Assembly: GCF_003591485.1 (NCBI RefSeq)
Contig: NZ_QZCF01000005.1
Location: forward strand, 62,001 to 126,000
DNA length: 64,000 bases
Source of the DNA: Paenibacillus sp. 1011MAR3C5
GTDB lineage: Bacteria > Bacillota > Bacilli > Paenibacillales > Paenibacillaceae
Reading direction: 5' to 3'
Shown here: one piece after another, positions 36,505-45,141 of the stretch
How the letters are laid out: each line of letters starts with the position of its first letter
How positions within the stretch are numbered: the stretch's first letter is position 1
The notes under the pieces: model-generated
Seen by the model: only the letters and a program-made list of their open reading frames with translations
Databases searched by the model: none
What the model was told of the DNA's origin: nothing
Program-made: the position numbers and the translations under genes

Positions 36505-37803
36505 TTGGCAACCTATCGCGTTCTAGTAGTGGACGACTCCGCGTTCATGCGGACAATCATCAGCGATCTCATCAAGCAGGATGAGCAATTTGTTATCGCG
36601 GCTACTGCAACCAATGGCGCAGAAGCTGTAGCGGCTGCGGCAGAGCATAAGCCGGATGTCATCACGATGGATCTGGAGATGCCGGTGCTGAACGGTATCG
36701 AAGCGCTTCAGCTCATCATGAAGCAGACTCCGACGCCGGTCATCATGCTCTCGGGCATTAGCGAAGACAATGCGCGCGATACAATCAAAGCGCTGCAGTA
36801 CGGCGCACTGGACTTTATTCGTAAGCCGTCCATGTCGAAGTCAGGCGATATCCATCAAGTAGGCGAGCAATTGCTGGAGAAGCTGCGCATTGCGGTATTC
36901 GCCAGACGAAGCAAAACGGGAACCCTGCCGGAGAGACAGAAGCCAGAAACAGCGGCGCAGACGGATATTAAGCCAGAGCCTCGCATCAAGGCAAAGCAGA
37001 AGCCAACCGAAACGCCTCCTCCTTCGGCAACCCCTTTACATAAAGCCAAGCTGGAACCTATGCCGGAGGAGAAGCGGAAGTCCGCAGCGCCGAAGCCAGC
37101 AGAAAAAACAGCCAAGCTGGAGAAGCGGCCGATAGCGGCAAGTGGCGGACTGTCATCCAAGCAGCCGACAGTGCAGCCAACTGCTGCACAACAGCAAGCT
37201 GTTCGGAAGGCGCCAGGAGCAGGGACCTTTAAGCATATTGTCGCTATTGGCACATCTACTGGCGGTCCAAGAGCGCTCCATGAGGTCATATGCTCCTTGC
37301 CGAGCGGTTTTCCGGCACCTGTGCTCGTCGTCCAGCATATGCCGCCCAAATTCACGAAATCATTGGCGCAGCGGCTGGACAGCTTCAGCGCTCTAACCGT
37401 CGTAGAGGCGGAACAAGGGATGCGGGTGAGCGCGGGCGTCGTACACGTCGCTCCCGGCGGGAAGCATATGGAGCTGGGCAAGGACGCTGCCGGATACTTT
37501 ATTCGTTTGACTGATCAGCCGCAGCGCAACGGCCATCGTCCGTCGGTAGATGTGATGTTTGAATCGCTGCTGCCCTTCCCTGAGATCGAATGGCATGCCG
37601 TTATTATGACAGGCATGGGCAGCGACGGGGCCAAGGGACTGAAGGCTCTGTCCGATGGCGGAGCTGCCACGACGATCGCAGAATCCGAAGAAACATGTAT
37701 CGTATACGGAATGCCGAGAGCAGCCGTTGAATGCGGAGCAGCACAGCATGTCCTTCCTTTGCATAGTATTGCCGGGCGGCTTGCTAGCACAATATTGACA
37801 TAA
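36505..37803 (+). CDS. cheB: Protein-glutamate methylesterase CheB
   Basis: A 432-residue chemotaxis adaptation enzyme that removes methyl groups from receptors. The receiver domain has DD at 10-11 and phospho-Asp56 in ITMDLEMP. The esterase domain has the Ser-His-Asp triad in AIGTSTGG, VVQHMPP and TGMGSDGA. Between them is an unusually long (about 100-residue) linker rich in Lys, Pro, Ala and Glu; the B. subtilis protein is 357 residues. Start is TTG at 36505 behind GAGGTGAG. It heads the cheBAWCD group. Confidence 0.96.
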   Translation: MATYRVLVVDDSAFMRTIISDLIKQDEQFVIAATATNGAEAVAAAAEHKPDVITMDLEMPVLNGIEALQLIMKQTPTPVIMLSGISEDNARDTIKALQYGALDFIRKPSMSKSGDIHQVGEQLLEKLRIAVFARRSKTGTLPERQKPETAAQTDIKPEPRIKAKQKPTETPPPSATPLHKAKLEPMPEEKRKSAAPKPAEKTAKLEKRPIAASGGLSSKQPTVQPTAAQQQAVRKAPGAGTFKHIVAIGTSTGGPRALHEVICSLPSGFPAPVLVVQHMPPKFTKSLAQRLDSFSALTVVEAEQGMRVSAGVVHVAPGGKHMELGKDAAGYFIRLTDQPQRNGHRPSVDVMFESLLPFPEIEWHAVIMTGMGSDGAKGLKALSDGGAATTIAESEETCIVYGMPRAAVECGAAQHVLPLHSIAGRLASTILT

Positions 37804-37846
37804 AAGAAGTTCCGATTACGATCATACTAACAGGAGGTGCTTGGAA

Positions 37847-39907
37847 ATGGATATGAACGCGTATTTGTCCATGTTTATCGACGAATCCAACGATCATCTT
37901 CAATCCTTGAACGAAAACCTGCTTCAACTGGAAAGCGACCCTGATGATTTAAGCATTGTGCAATCGATCTTCCGCTCAGCGCATACGCTGAAAGGCATGT
38001 CAGCGACGATGGGATTTGAAGATTTGGCGGCTTTGACGCATGAGATGGAGAACGTGCTTGACCTGGTGCGCAACAGCAAGCTGAAGATGGACAGTTTTAT
38101 ATTCGATACGCTGTTCAAGGGGCTCGACGCGCTTGAGGCGATGGTACAAGATATCGTGGCGGGCGGCACAGGCAAAGCCGATGTCACGGCTATAGTCGCT
38201 TCGCTCCAGACGATTTTGAAAAGCGACTATAAGAGCGGCTCTGCTGATCCTGCACCGGTGGCGGCTGCAGCTGCACCATCCATTTCAACAAATGCGGCGC
38301 TCCTGGACCAATTCCAGTCGTCCATTCTGCTGCAATCGATGGAGAGCGGCCACCAGCCATTTTTCGTCCAAGTATCCTTGGAGGAGACTTGTGTCCTCAA
38401 AGCTGCCCGCTCTTATATGGTGTTCGACCTGCTGGAGCGCAACGGCGAGATCGTAAAGTCTGATCCCTCCGTACAGGACCTGGAGCAAGAGAAGTTTGAC
38501 CGTTCGTTTTCCGTCTTTACCATTTCATCCCTGAAAGAATCAGAGCTGCTTGAGCAAATTGGCAACATCTCGGAAATCGCGACTGTTCAGGTAACGCCAC
38601 TTGATCCTGAGTCATTGGCTTCACTGACAACAGCGCCAGCGGCAGCTGCTGCGGAAGCAGCTGTTGCATCGCCAGCGGAAGCGCCGGCTGCGGCAAGCAC
38701 TGCGAAGCAAGCATCGGAGCCGGCCAAGAAGACGCCTCCTGCGACCGGAGGGGCGGTAGCCAGAACGATACGTGTCGATATCGAACGTTTGGATACGCTG
38801 ATGAACCTGTTCAGCGAATTGCTTATTGACCGGGTACGGCTGGAGCAGCTCGCGAGTGAAGTGAAGCGCAATGATCTGACGGAGACGGTGGAGCACATGG
38901 CGAGAGTCAGCTCCGACCTGCAAAGTATCGTATTGAAATTGCGGATGGTTCCTGTTGATTCGGTATTTAACCGGTTCCCGAGAATGATTCGGGATCTTGC
39001 CAAGTCGCTGGACAAAAAAATCGAGCTGGTTATTACAGGCGCAGATACCGAGCTTGACCGTACGGTCATCGACGAGATCGGCGATCCGCTTGTCCACTTG
39101 CTCCGCAATTCCGTCGACCATGGCATTGAGACGGTTGGCGACCGTATTGCAGCAGGCAAGCCAGAGACCGGGACGATTCATCTGCGCGCTTATCATAGCG
39201 GGAACCATGTGTTCATCGAAGTGGAAGAGGACGGCAGCGGCATCAATCAGGAGAAAGTGCTTCAGATTGCGATCAAGAACGGGGTCGTAACGGAAGAGGA
39301 AGGCCGCAAACTGACTCCGGAAGAGATCAATATGCTGATCTTTGCCGCAGGCTTCAGTACGGCAGATAAAATCTCCGATATCTCGGGCCGCGGAGTTGGC
39401 CTTGATGTCGTGAAGACGAAGATCACCTCGCTTGGCGGCAATGTAACCGTCGACTCGGCATTTGGCAGAGGCACCAAATTCTCCGTTCAATTGCCGCTGA
39501 CACTGTCCATTATCTCTGCGATGCTCATTAAGCTGGGATCGGAGAAATATGCGATTCCACTCACATCGATCGTAGAGACCGGAATCATAAAGCGGGCCGA
39601 TATCCTGCAGGTTCACGGCAATCAAATGATTCAGTTCCGCAATTCGATCATTCCGCTGGTATCACTTAGCAAAGTGCTGGAGTCGCCGGATTATGACGAG
39701 ACAACAGAGGTAGAAACCGAAATTATTGTCATCCGCAAAGGGGACAAGTGGGCAGCGATAATGGTAGATGAGTTCATCGGCCAAAGCGAGATTGTATTGA
39801 AGACACTTGGACAATACCTGACTCAAATCCATGCGATATCCGGGGCTACCATACTGGGTGATGGACAGGTTGCACTTATTATCGATCCGAATGCACTGAT
39901 TAAATAA
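37847..39907 (+). CDS. cheA: Chemotaxis histidine kinase CheA
   Basis: A 686-residue kinase. The P1 domain has phospho-His46 in RSAHTLKGMSATMGF. A CheY-binding P2 domain follows (about 150-250), then an Ala/Pro linker and the dimerisation P3. The P4 ATPase carries HLLRNSVDHGIE and DISGRGVGLDVV, and the C-terminal P5 binds CheW. The ATG at 37847 lies nine bases after AGGAGG; the TTG at 37841 is too close. It phosphorylates CheY, CheB and probably other receivers. Confidence 0.97.
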   Translation: MDMNAYLSMFIDESNDHLQSLNENLLQLESDPDDLSIVQSIFRSAHTLKGMSATMGFEDLAALTHEMENVLDLVRNSKLKMDSFIFDTLFKGLDALEAMVQDIVAGGTGKADVTAIVASLQTILKSDYKSGSADPAPVAAAAAPSISTNAALLDQFQSSILLQSMESGHQPFFVQVSLEETCVLKAARSYMVFDLLERNGEIVKSDPSVQDLEQEKFDRSFSVFTISSLKESELLEQIGNISEIATVQVTPLDPESLASLTTAPAAAAAEAAVASPAEAPAAASTAKQASEPAKKTPPATGGAVARTIRVDIERLDTLMNLFSELLIDRVRLEQLASEVKRNDLTETVEHMARVSSDLQSIVLKLRMVPVDSVFNRFPRMIRDLAKSLDKKIELVITGADTELDRTVIDEIGDPLVHLLRNSVDHGIETVGDRIAAGKPETGTIHLRAYHSGNHVFIEVEEDGSGINQEKVLQIAIKNGVVTEEEGRKLTPEEINMLIFAAGFSTADKISDISGRGVGLDVVKTKITSLGGNVTVDSAFGRGTKFSVQLPLTLSIISAMLIKLGSEKYAIPLTSIVETGIIKRADILQVHGNQMIQFRNSIIPLVSLSKVLESPDYDETTEVETEIIVIRKGDKWAAIMVDEFIGQSEIVLKTLGQYLTQIHAISGATILGDGQVALIIDPNALIK

Positions 39908-39920
39908 GGAGGGGTTTTCG

Positions 39921-40382
39921 ATGGGAGAAGAATTAAAGGTTATCGTGTTCGCGCTAGGCAAGGAGGAGTATGGGATTGAAGTCGACAAAGTCCGTACGAT
40001 CGAAAGATTATCGCCCATTACTCGCGTCCCGAAGACCGCAACCTTCATCAAGGGAGTCATCAATCTGCGTGGTGTCGTTGTTCCAGTGATCGATCTTAGA
40101 GGCCGGTTCAACTTGTCCGAGACGGAACATACCGAGCACTCCCGTATCATTGTTGTTGCCGTCGAAGACCTGGAAGTGGGCTTTATCGTAGATTCGGCCA
40201 ACGATGTCATCGATATCGACACCGATACGATCGATTCACCGCCGGAAATTGTCGGGGGCATCAAAGCGAAGTATCTTCGCGGGATTGCCAAGTTGGGGGA
40301 AGGACGCTTGCTTATTATGCTGAACCTTTCGGAAGTGCTCAACAAAAACGAAATTATTCAGCTCGAGCAGCTTGAGGTATAA
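39921..40382 (+). CDS. cheW: Chemotaxis coupling protein CheW
   Basis: A 153-residue SH3-like adaptor that joins CheA to receptors. LKVIVFALGKEEYGIEVDKV and FIKGVINLRGVVVPVIDLR are the family signatures, and a C-terminal LLIMLNLSEVL closes the fold. The ATG at 39921 follows AAGGAGGGG. It lies between cheA and cheC, three bases before the latter. Confidence 0.97.
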   Translation: MGEELKVIVFALGKEEYGIEVDKVRTIERLSPITRVPKTATFIKGVINLRGVVVPVIDLRGRFNLSETEHTEHSRIIVVAVEDLEVGFIVDSANDVIDIDTDTIDSPPEIVGGIKAKYLRGIAKLGEGRLLIMLNLSEVLNKNEIIQLEQLEV

Positions 40383-40385
40383 CCT

Positions 40386-41006
40386 GTGTCGTTATTCGAT
40401 TCTTTTAAAGCATTTGAATTGGATGTGCTAAAGGAAGTCGGCAACATTGGGGCGGGCAATGCGGCTACCGCATTGTCCAAGCTGTTGGACAAGCCTGTCG
40501 ATATGGCGGTTCCAAAGGTCAGCCTGCTGCCGTTTGAGGAAGTGGCAGATCGCGTTGGCGGCGCGGAGCAGATCGTGCTTGCTGTCTTCCTAAGGGTAGA
40601 AGGCGAGGCTCCAGGCAATATGTTCTTTATTATTGAAGAGCAGTCGGCCAAGCGCATCTTGAATCAGCTCCTGTCGATGAATCATCAGGATGAGGATGGT
40701 TACTCGGAGATGGAGCTGTCCGCATTATGTGAGATCGGCAATATATTAGCGGGCTCCTATTTGTCTTCACTTGCCGATTTCACACAACTGCCGATGGTGC
40801 CATCCGTTCCCGCAATTGCTCATGATATGGCAGGCGCAATACTAAGCTACGGCTTAATGCAATTCGGAGAGATGGGCGATTCCGCCTTATTGATCGAGAC
40901 GACGTTTCTGGAAGATCGGCAATCGCTGGAAGGACATTTTTTCCTAATCCCCGATCCGGAATCGTTTAACAAAATTTTTAAGGCATTGGGAGTCGAACTG
41001 GGATGA
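40386..41006 (+). CDS. cheC: CheY-P phosphatase CheC
   Basis: A 206-residue phosphatase with two active sites of the D/S-x3-E-x2-N type, DVLKEVGN near residue 13 and SALCEIGN near residue 113; both look intact. CheC with CheD forms the third adaptation system of Bacillus-type chemotaxis. Start is GTG at 40386 after GAGG. Its stop overlaps the cheD ATG. Confidence 0.96.
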   Translation: MSLFDSFKAFELDVLKEVGNIGAGNAATALSKLLDKPVDMAVPKVSLLPFEEVADRVGGAEQIVLAVFLRVEGEAPGNMFFIIEEQSAKRILNQLLSMNHQDEDGYSEMELSALCEIGNILAGSYLSSLADFTQLPMVPSVPAIAHDMAGAILSYGLMQFGEMGDSALLIETTFLEDRQSLEGHFFLIPDPESFNKIFKALGVELG

Positions 41007-41494
41007 CAGGGCAAACGTTGGTGAAGGTGGGCATGGCCGATCTGAATATCGCAATAGATGGTGCCGTTCTGAAAACAACGGGACTGGGATCATGTGTTGG
41101 ATTGACGCTGTTCGATTCCCAGAGCAAAGTTGCCGGTATGGCGCATGTGATGCTTCCTTCGTCGGAGATCGCTCGTGAAGCGCAGTTTAATCAGGCGAAA
41201 TACGCAGACACGGCTATTCCGGAACTGCTTGAAAGAATGCAAGCCGCAGGCGCCCGGTTAAACCGGCTAGAAGCCAAGATGGCGGGCGGAGCCCAGATGT
41301 TCGCGCTTGGCGGCTCGGATACGCTGCGGATCGGACCGCGCAATGTAGAGTCTTGTACAGCCATCCTGCAGCACTATCGCATCCCGATTCTGGGGACGGA
41401 TACGGGAGGCAACTACGGCAGAACAGTAGAGTTCGACAGTTACAAGGGAATCTTGCTCATCAGAAGCGTGCAGCATGGTGTAAAGGAGATTTAA
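41003..41494 (+). CDS. cheD: Chemoreceptor glutamine deamidase CheD
   Basis: A 163-residue deamidase that activates receptors and binds CheC. The catalytic Cys lies in GLGSCVGLTLFD (near residue 31) and the His in MAHVMLPSS. KMAGGAQMF and RNVESC are also as in the family. The ATG overlaps the cheC stop by four bases, as expected for partners. Confidence 0.97.
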   Translation: MTGQTLVKVGMADLNIAIDGAVLKTTGLGSCVGLTLFDSQSKVAGMAHVMLPSSEIAREAQFNQAKYADTAIPELLERMQAAGARLNRLEAKMAGGAQMFALGGSDTLRIGPRNVESCTAILQHYRIPILGTDTGGNYGRTVEFDSYKGILLIRSVQHGVKEI

Positions 41495-41495
41495 G

Positions 41496-41948
41496 ATGCA
41501 AGGTACTTGGCGGTGGAATGTGGTATTCGGCTTAACGGGTGTGGTTCTGACGGTTCTCTTCTCCATCGGCAACAATCCGTTATCCGTGATCATGCTTAGA
41601 AGTCTTTATGCGTTCATCGCGTTTTTCGCGCTTGCTTATCCGGCCCGTTTTCTAATGGCTTTTATACTGAAACCCCCGGCGATGATCGGAGATTCGCAAG
41701 ATAGCGATGAAACAAAAGGCAGTTCGCTTGATATGACGACCCCGGACGAGGGCGAAGATCTGAATGAGTTGTTGAAAGCGCAAATGCAAGGATCTAATTC
41801 GGCGGAAGTACAGGAACAGAAAGGCGTGGGCAATCATGAAGCGGCTCCGGACTTCCGTCCGCTGACGCCTCCGCAATTCGTATCTGCAACGAACAAACAA
41901 CAGCCAGAAGATTTGGCGAAGGCATTACGTCACCTGACAGGAGAGTGA
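41496..41948 (+). CDS. Uncharacterised small membrane protein between cheD and sigD
   Basis: A 150-residue protein I cannot assign. Two membrane segments lie near residues 8-26 (NVVFGLTGVVLTVLFSIG) and 32-58 (VIMLRSLYAFIAFFALAYPA). A hydrophilic C-terminal tail, rich in Gln, Glu and Ser, follows and ends with a possible helix (PEDLAKALRHLTGE). The ATG at 41496 follows AAAGGAGAT well. It is embedded in the chemotaxis genes, so it may be motility-linked; B. subtilis has no gene at this exact spot to my knowledge. Confidence 0.8.
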   Translation: MQGTWRWNVVFGLTGVVLTVLFSIGNNPLSVIMLRSLYAFIAFFALAYPARFLMAFILKPPAMIGDSQDSDETKGSSLDMTTPDEGEDLNELLKAQMQGSNSAEVQEQKGVGNHEAAPDFRPLTPPQFVSATNKQQPEDLAKALRHLTGE

Positions 41949-41952
41949 GTCG

Positions 41953-42738
41953 ATGGCTGAGCTGAAGACGCCTCATTTGACTAACATCCAGATGTGGCAA
42001 GCTTGGAAAGAACACGGTGATCTTGAAGCGAAGAAGGCATTGATTGAAACGTATCTGCCTTTGGTCGAGTATGTAACGAATCGCATGGCAATCGGTCTGC
42101 CAAAGAACGTCATTAAAGACGATCTCGCCAGCAATGGCGTCATGGGCCTGATCGATGCGATCGAGAAGTTTGATTATTTGCGCGGTCTGCAATTCGAGAC
42201 GTATGCTTCTTGGCGCATTCGCGGCGCTATCATTGACGGTTTGCGTCAAGGCGATTGGGTGCCGCGTTCCGTACGCGAGAAAGCAAAGCGGGTCGAGGAG
42301 GCTTACCAGCATCTGGAGCAGCAGTATATGCGCTCGGTTACGGATCTGGAGGTCAGCTCGTATTTGCAGGTAACTGAAAAAGAATTTACCAATATGCTGC
42401 AGGACATCTCCGTCGCAACGATCTGTTCACTCGAAGATCCGATCCGCGAAGAAGAATCGGAGACGCGCATGTCGCTGCTCATCGATGACAAAGCGAAAAA
42501 TCCGGATTACAAAGTTCACGAATTTTATTTGAAAGAATCGCTGGTCAAAGGCATTGAACGGTTGACGGAGAAAGAAAGAACGGTTGTATCACTGTTTTAT
42601 TACGAAGAATTGTCGTTGAGCGAAATCGCAGAAGTGATGTCGCTATCCCCATCGCGAATTTCCCAGCTCCATTCCAAAGCTATATTGAGACTTCGTGGAG
42701 CACTGGCTAAACATAAAGATCAATTAATGCAGCATTAG
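41953..42738 (+). CDS. sigD: RNA polymerase sigma factor SigD (FliA/WhiG family)
   Basis: A 261-residue sigma-28 factor for late motility genes. Region 2 has LPLVEYVTNRMAIGLP, FDYLRGLQFETYASWRIRGAI and DWVPRS. Region 4 ends in ERTVVSLFYYEELSLSEIAEVMSLSPSRISQLHSKAI (read in parts), an HTH. The ATG at 41953 has GAGAG nearby but no strong site, so coupling to the upstream stop is likely. Its distal place in the operon is the same as in B. subtilis, where this affects SigD level. Confidence 0.97.
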   Translation: MAELKTPHLTNIQMWQAWKEHGDLEAKKALIETYLPLVEYVTNRMAIGLPKNVIKDDLASNGVMGLIDAIEKFDYLRGLQFETYASWRIRGAIIDGLRQGDWVPRSVREKAKRVEEAYQHLEQQYMRSVTDLEVSSYLQVTEKEFTNMLQDISVATICSLEDPIREEESETRMSLLIDDKAKNPDYKVHEFYLKESLVKGIERLTEKERTVVSLFYYEELSLSEIAEVMSLSPSRISQLHSKAILRLRGALAKHKDQLMQH

Positions 42739-42753
42739 AGAGGAGGGAGTAAG

Positions 42754-44160
42754 GTGGACAATATTCAATTAGATTCATACCTGCGTATCCAGACTTCAGC
42801 TGACAAGCTGTCTGCCTTCCTAACATTCAGTCGGATTACGGAAGATTTTGTATGTGCGTCATCGGATTTAGAACAATTTGTACGCAGCAAAGGTGTTGTC
42901 CATGGACTCCGAATCGATGTGCTGGATCAAATATGCAGAAATCCGCTAGCCTACTGCAGGGAGCAGACCATGATCGCACAAGGGGAAGCTCCCGGAGTAG
43001 GAAAGGACGGAGCAATTCGGTTTGTCTATGACATGGAAGACAGCAAGCAGCATAAGCCTGCGGAGGATCAAGACGGCAAGGTGGACTTGAAAGAAGTAAC
43101 CAGGCTGAAAAACGTCACACGCGGTCAATTGATCGCCGAGCTTGTGGAGCCGCTCTCCGGTTCCTCAGGCAAGATGGTGACCGGTGAAGTCATTCCTCCC
43201 AAATTCGGCAAAAAAGCCCGCTTCAAAATCGGGAAAAACGTTGTTCAAAATGGCGAAACCGCTCTCTATGCAGCAATTGACGGACTCATTACAATTACGG
43301 ACAAGGGAAAGATCAATGTATTTCCCGTGTACGAGGTGAATGGGGATGTCGATTACAGTGTCGGCAATATCGATTTCGTAGGCACAGTGGTAATTCGCGG
43401 CAATGTGCTGACCGGGTTCAGAGTGAGGGCATCAGGTGACATCCGCGTAGTTGGCGGCGTAGAGGGAGCAGAGCTGGAGTCGGATGGATCGATCGAGATC
43501 ACAAGCGGCATTATGGCAAGCAACAAGGGGCATGTCAAGGCGGGACGGAATGTTCGCAGTTCCTTTATACAGGACGGACATGTTTTTGCTGGAGAGGATG
43601 TAATCGTCTCGCAAAGCATCATGCATTCAACCGTCAAAGCGGGCAAAAATGTCATTTGTTCCGGAGCGAAAGGACTAATTGTCGGAGGTATAATACAGGC
43701 AGGGGAGCAGGTTGTTGCGCGCACGCTCGGCAATGCCATGTCCACAGCAACAGCAATCGAGGTTGGTGTCAATCCTCGGCTTCGAGAGGAGCTTGTTGAG
43801 CTGCGCGCCACGATCAAGCAATCCTTCGAAAGCAATGAGAAGACGGAGAAGGCGCTTGTCATATTGGATCAAATGGCGGCTGCCGGCCAATTGACGCCTG
43901 ACCGGCTGGAGCTGCGTGCAAAGCTCAATGCAACCAAACGGCAGACGAGCGTATTGATCGATGAGTCGAAGGCACGCATGCTGGAGATTGAGAAGACGCT
44001 GGAGGATACGAACCGTTCCAGAATAAATGTAAGCGGAACCGCGTACGGCGGATCCAAAATCGTGATCGGACGCTATACCAAATTTGTCAAGGACAGCGCT
44101 CAGCGCGTTTCCTTCCGGTTAATGGAGGGAGATATCGCGATGGTTCCTTATCACCCTTAA
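42754..44160 (+). CDS. FapA (DUF342) domain protein in the motility operon
   Basis: A 468-residue protein of the FapA/DUF342 family. The N-terminal region is mixed alpha/beta; the central right-handed beta-helix-like part has repeats such as DYSVGNIDFVGTVVIRGNV, SGDIRVVGGVEGAELESDG and SGIMASNKGHVKAGRNV. A C-terminal coiled coil (MLEIEKTLEDTNRSRINVSG) follows. DUF342 proteins are scaffold-like with no known enzyme activity. Start is GTG at 42754 after GAGGGAG. It sits between sigD and a SwrB-like gene, a place it also takes in other Paenibacillus and clostridial operons. Confidence 0.88.
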   Translation: MDNIQLDSYLRIQTSADKLSAFLTFSRITEDFVCASSDLEQFVRSKGVVHGLRIDVLDQICRNPLAYCREQTMIAQGEAPGVGKDGAIRFVYDMEDSKQHKPAEDQDGKVDLKEVTRLKNVTRGQLIAELVEPLSGSSGKMVTGEVIPPKFGKKARFKIGKNVVQNGETALYAAIDGLITITDKGKINVFPVYEVNGDVDYSVGNIDFVGTVVIRGNVLTGFRVRASGDIRVVGGVEGAELESDGSIEITSGIMASNKGHVKAGRNVRSSFIQDGHVFAGEDVIVSQSIMHSTVKAGKNVICSGAKGLIVGGIIQAGEQVVARTLGNAMSTATAIEVGVNPRLREELVELRATIKQSFESNEKTEKALVILDQMAAAGQLTPDRLELRAKLNATKRQTSVLIDESKARMLEIEKTLEDTNRSRINVSGTAYGGSKIVIGRYTKFVKDSAQRVSFRLMEGDIAMVPYHP

Positions 44161-44198
44161 AAGACCCGCAAGTCCAAATAACGGGAGGTGCGGCTTGA

Positions 44199-44525
44199 AT
44201 GACCTTTAAGCCACTGGATCTTCAAATGTCGGTTCCGCGTACGCAGGAGTTCAGCAGCATGCAGCAGCAGGCTGCGCAGCGTCCGCAAACGGAGCAGAAC
44301 ATGCTGGCGAATCAGGCGACAAAGCAAACGGAAGAACTGCGCAACCAGAATACGGCGGTCGAGCAATCCTCGAAGCCTCAAGTACGTGCGGATCAAGACG
44401 GTGCGAATGATGGCGGGTATAAGCGGGGAACCCGCAAGAAAGCGGATGGAACGGACGAGGAATTCCCAGAAGACGAGCCGCCGGTGCATCCGTATAAGGG
44501 ACATCGTTTGGATATCAAGCTGTAG
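44199..44525 (+). CDS. Uncharacterised hydrophilic 108-residue protein
   Basis: A short, probably disordered protein, rich in Gln, Asn, Glu and Arg, with no membrane segment. Only the C-terminus (PPVHPYKGHRLDIKL) looks conserved in type: Pro-Tyr-Lys-Gly then Leu-Asp-Ile-Lys-Leu. The ATG at 44199 follows GGGAGGTG at nine bases, supporting real translation. It is placed between the FapA-like and the SwrB-like genes. I do not know its function. Confidence 0.75.
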   Translation: MTFKPLDLQMSVPRTQEFSSMQQQAAQRPQTEQNMLANQATKQTEELRNQNTAVEQSSKPQVRADQDGANDGGYKRGTRKKADGTDEEFPEDEPPVHPYKGHRLDIKL

Positions 44526-44553
44526 ATCAGCAGTATAAGTAAAAAGAGGCGGG

Positions 44554-45141
44554 ATGCTATACATGGAACCATGGCACTATATTGTACTCGTAGGAGCGGT
44601 TGTCGCCGTAGGCGCCTTCGCCATGCCGAGGAAGAAGCCGGACAGCACTGAAGCCCCGCAGTCAGTCCGCAATATGGAGACCGCGCTCGATCAATTCATG
44701 GAAAACATGGAGAAGGACAATGAGCATCTGATCCGGCTGATTGCGGAATCCCAGCAAGCGGCCAAGCAGGAGGCGGACAGCAAGGATAAACGGATCGCTA
44801 CATTAGAAGAGCGCTGCGGGCAGCTTGAGAAGCTTCTGCAAGATTCGCTTGTTAAGCCTGCCGAAGCCCGCTTGATCGCTGAGCAGTCTGCAACTGCCGA
44901 TCTAGCGGGGCAAGCGGCTCCCGTTTCGGCTTCTCATTCAGCCAGGACCGAAATGGCAGAGATCGGCTTTGAGGACCAAAGCGCCAAGCCGAGCTCGATT
45001 CATGACCGCTATTCGGAGCTGTTCCGGCTCTATGCGGAAGGTAAGTCGATCGAAGCGATTGCCAAGAAGCTCGGGATGAATAAAGGAGAGGTTCAGCTTA
45101 TTATCGGCCTGTCCAAGCAGGAGGGCTCGCTCCATGTTTAA
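44554..45141 (+). CDS. SwrB-like (DUF2802/DUF6115-type) membrane protein
   Basis: A 195-residue protein with an N-terminal membrane helix (HYIVLVGAVVAVGAFAMP, about 7-24), a long coiled coil, and a C-terminal HTH-like motif YAEGKSIEAIAKKLGMNKGEVQLIIGL. This layout and the position after sigD match B. subtilis SwrB (YlxL), which activates the flagellar export gate and swarming. The ATG at 44554 follows AGAGGCGGG at five bases. It overlaps the next gene by eight bases. Confidence 0.8.
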   Translation: MLYMEPWHYIVLVGAVVAVGAFAMPRKKPDSTEAPQSVRNMETALDQFMENMEKDNEHLIRLIAESQQAAKQEADSKDKRIATLEERCGQLEKLLQDSLVKPAEARLIAEQSATADLAGQAAPVSASHSARTEMAEIGFEDQSAKPSSIHDRYSELFRLYAEGKSIEAIAKKLGMNKGEVQLIIGLSKQEGSLHV

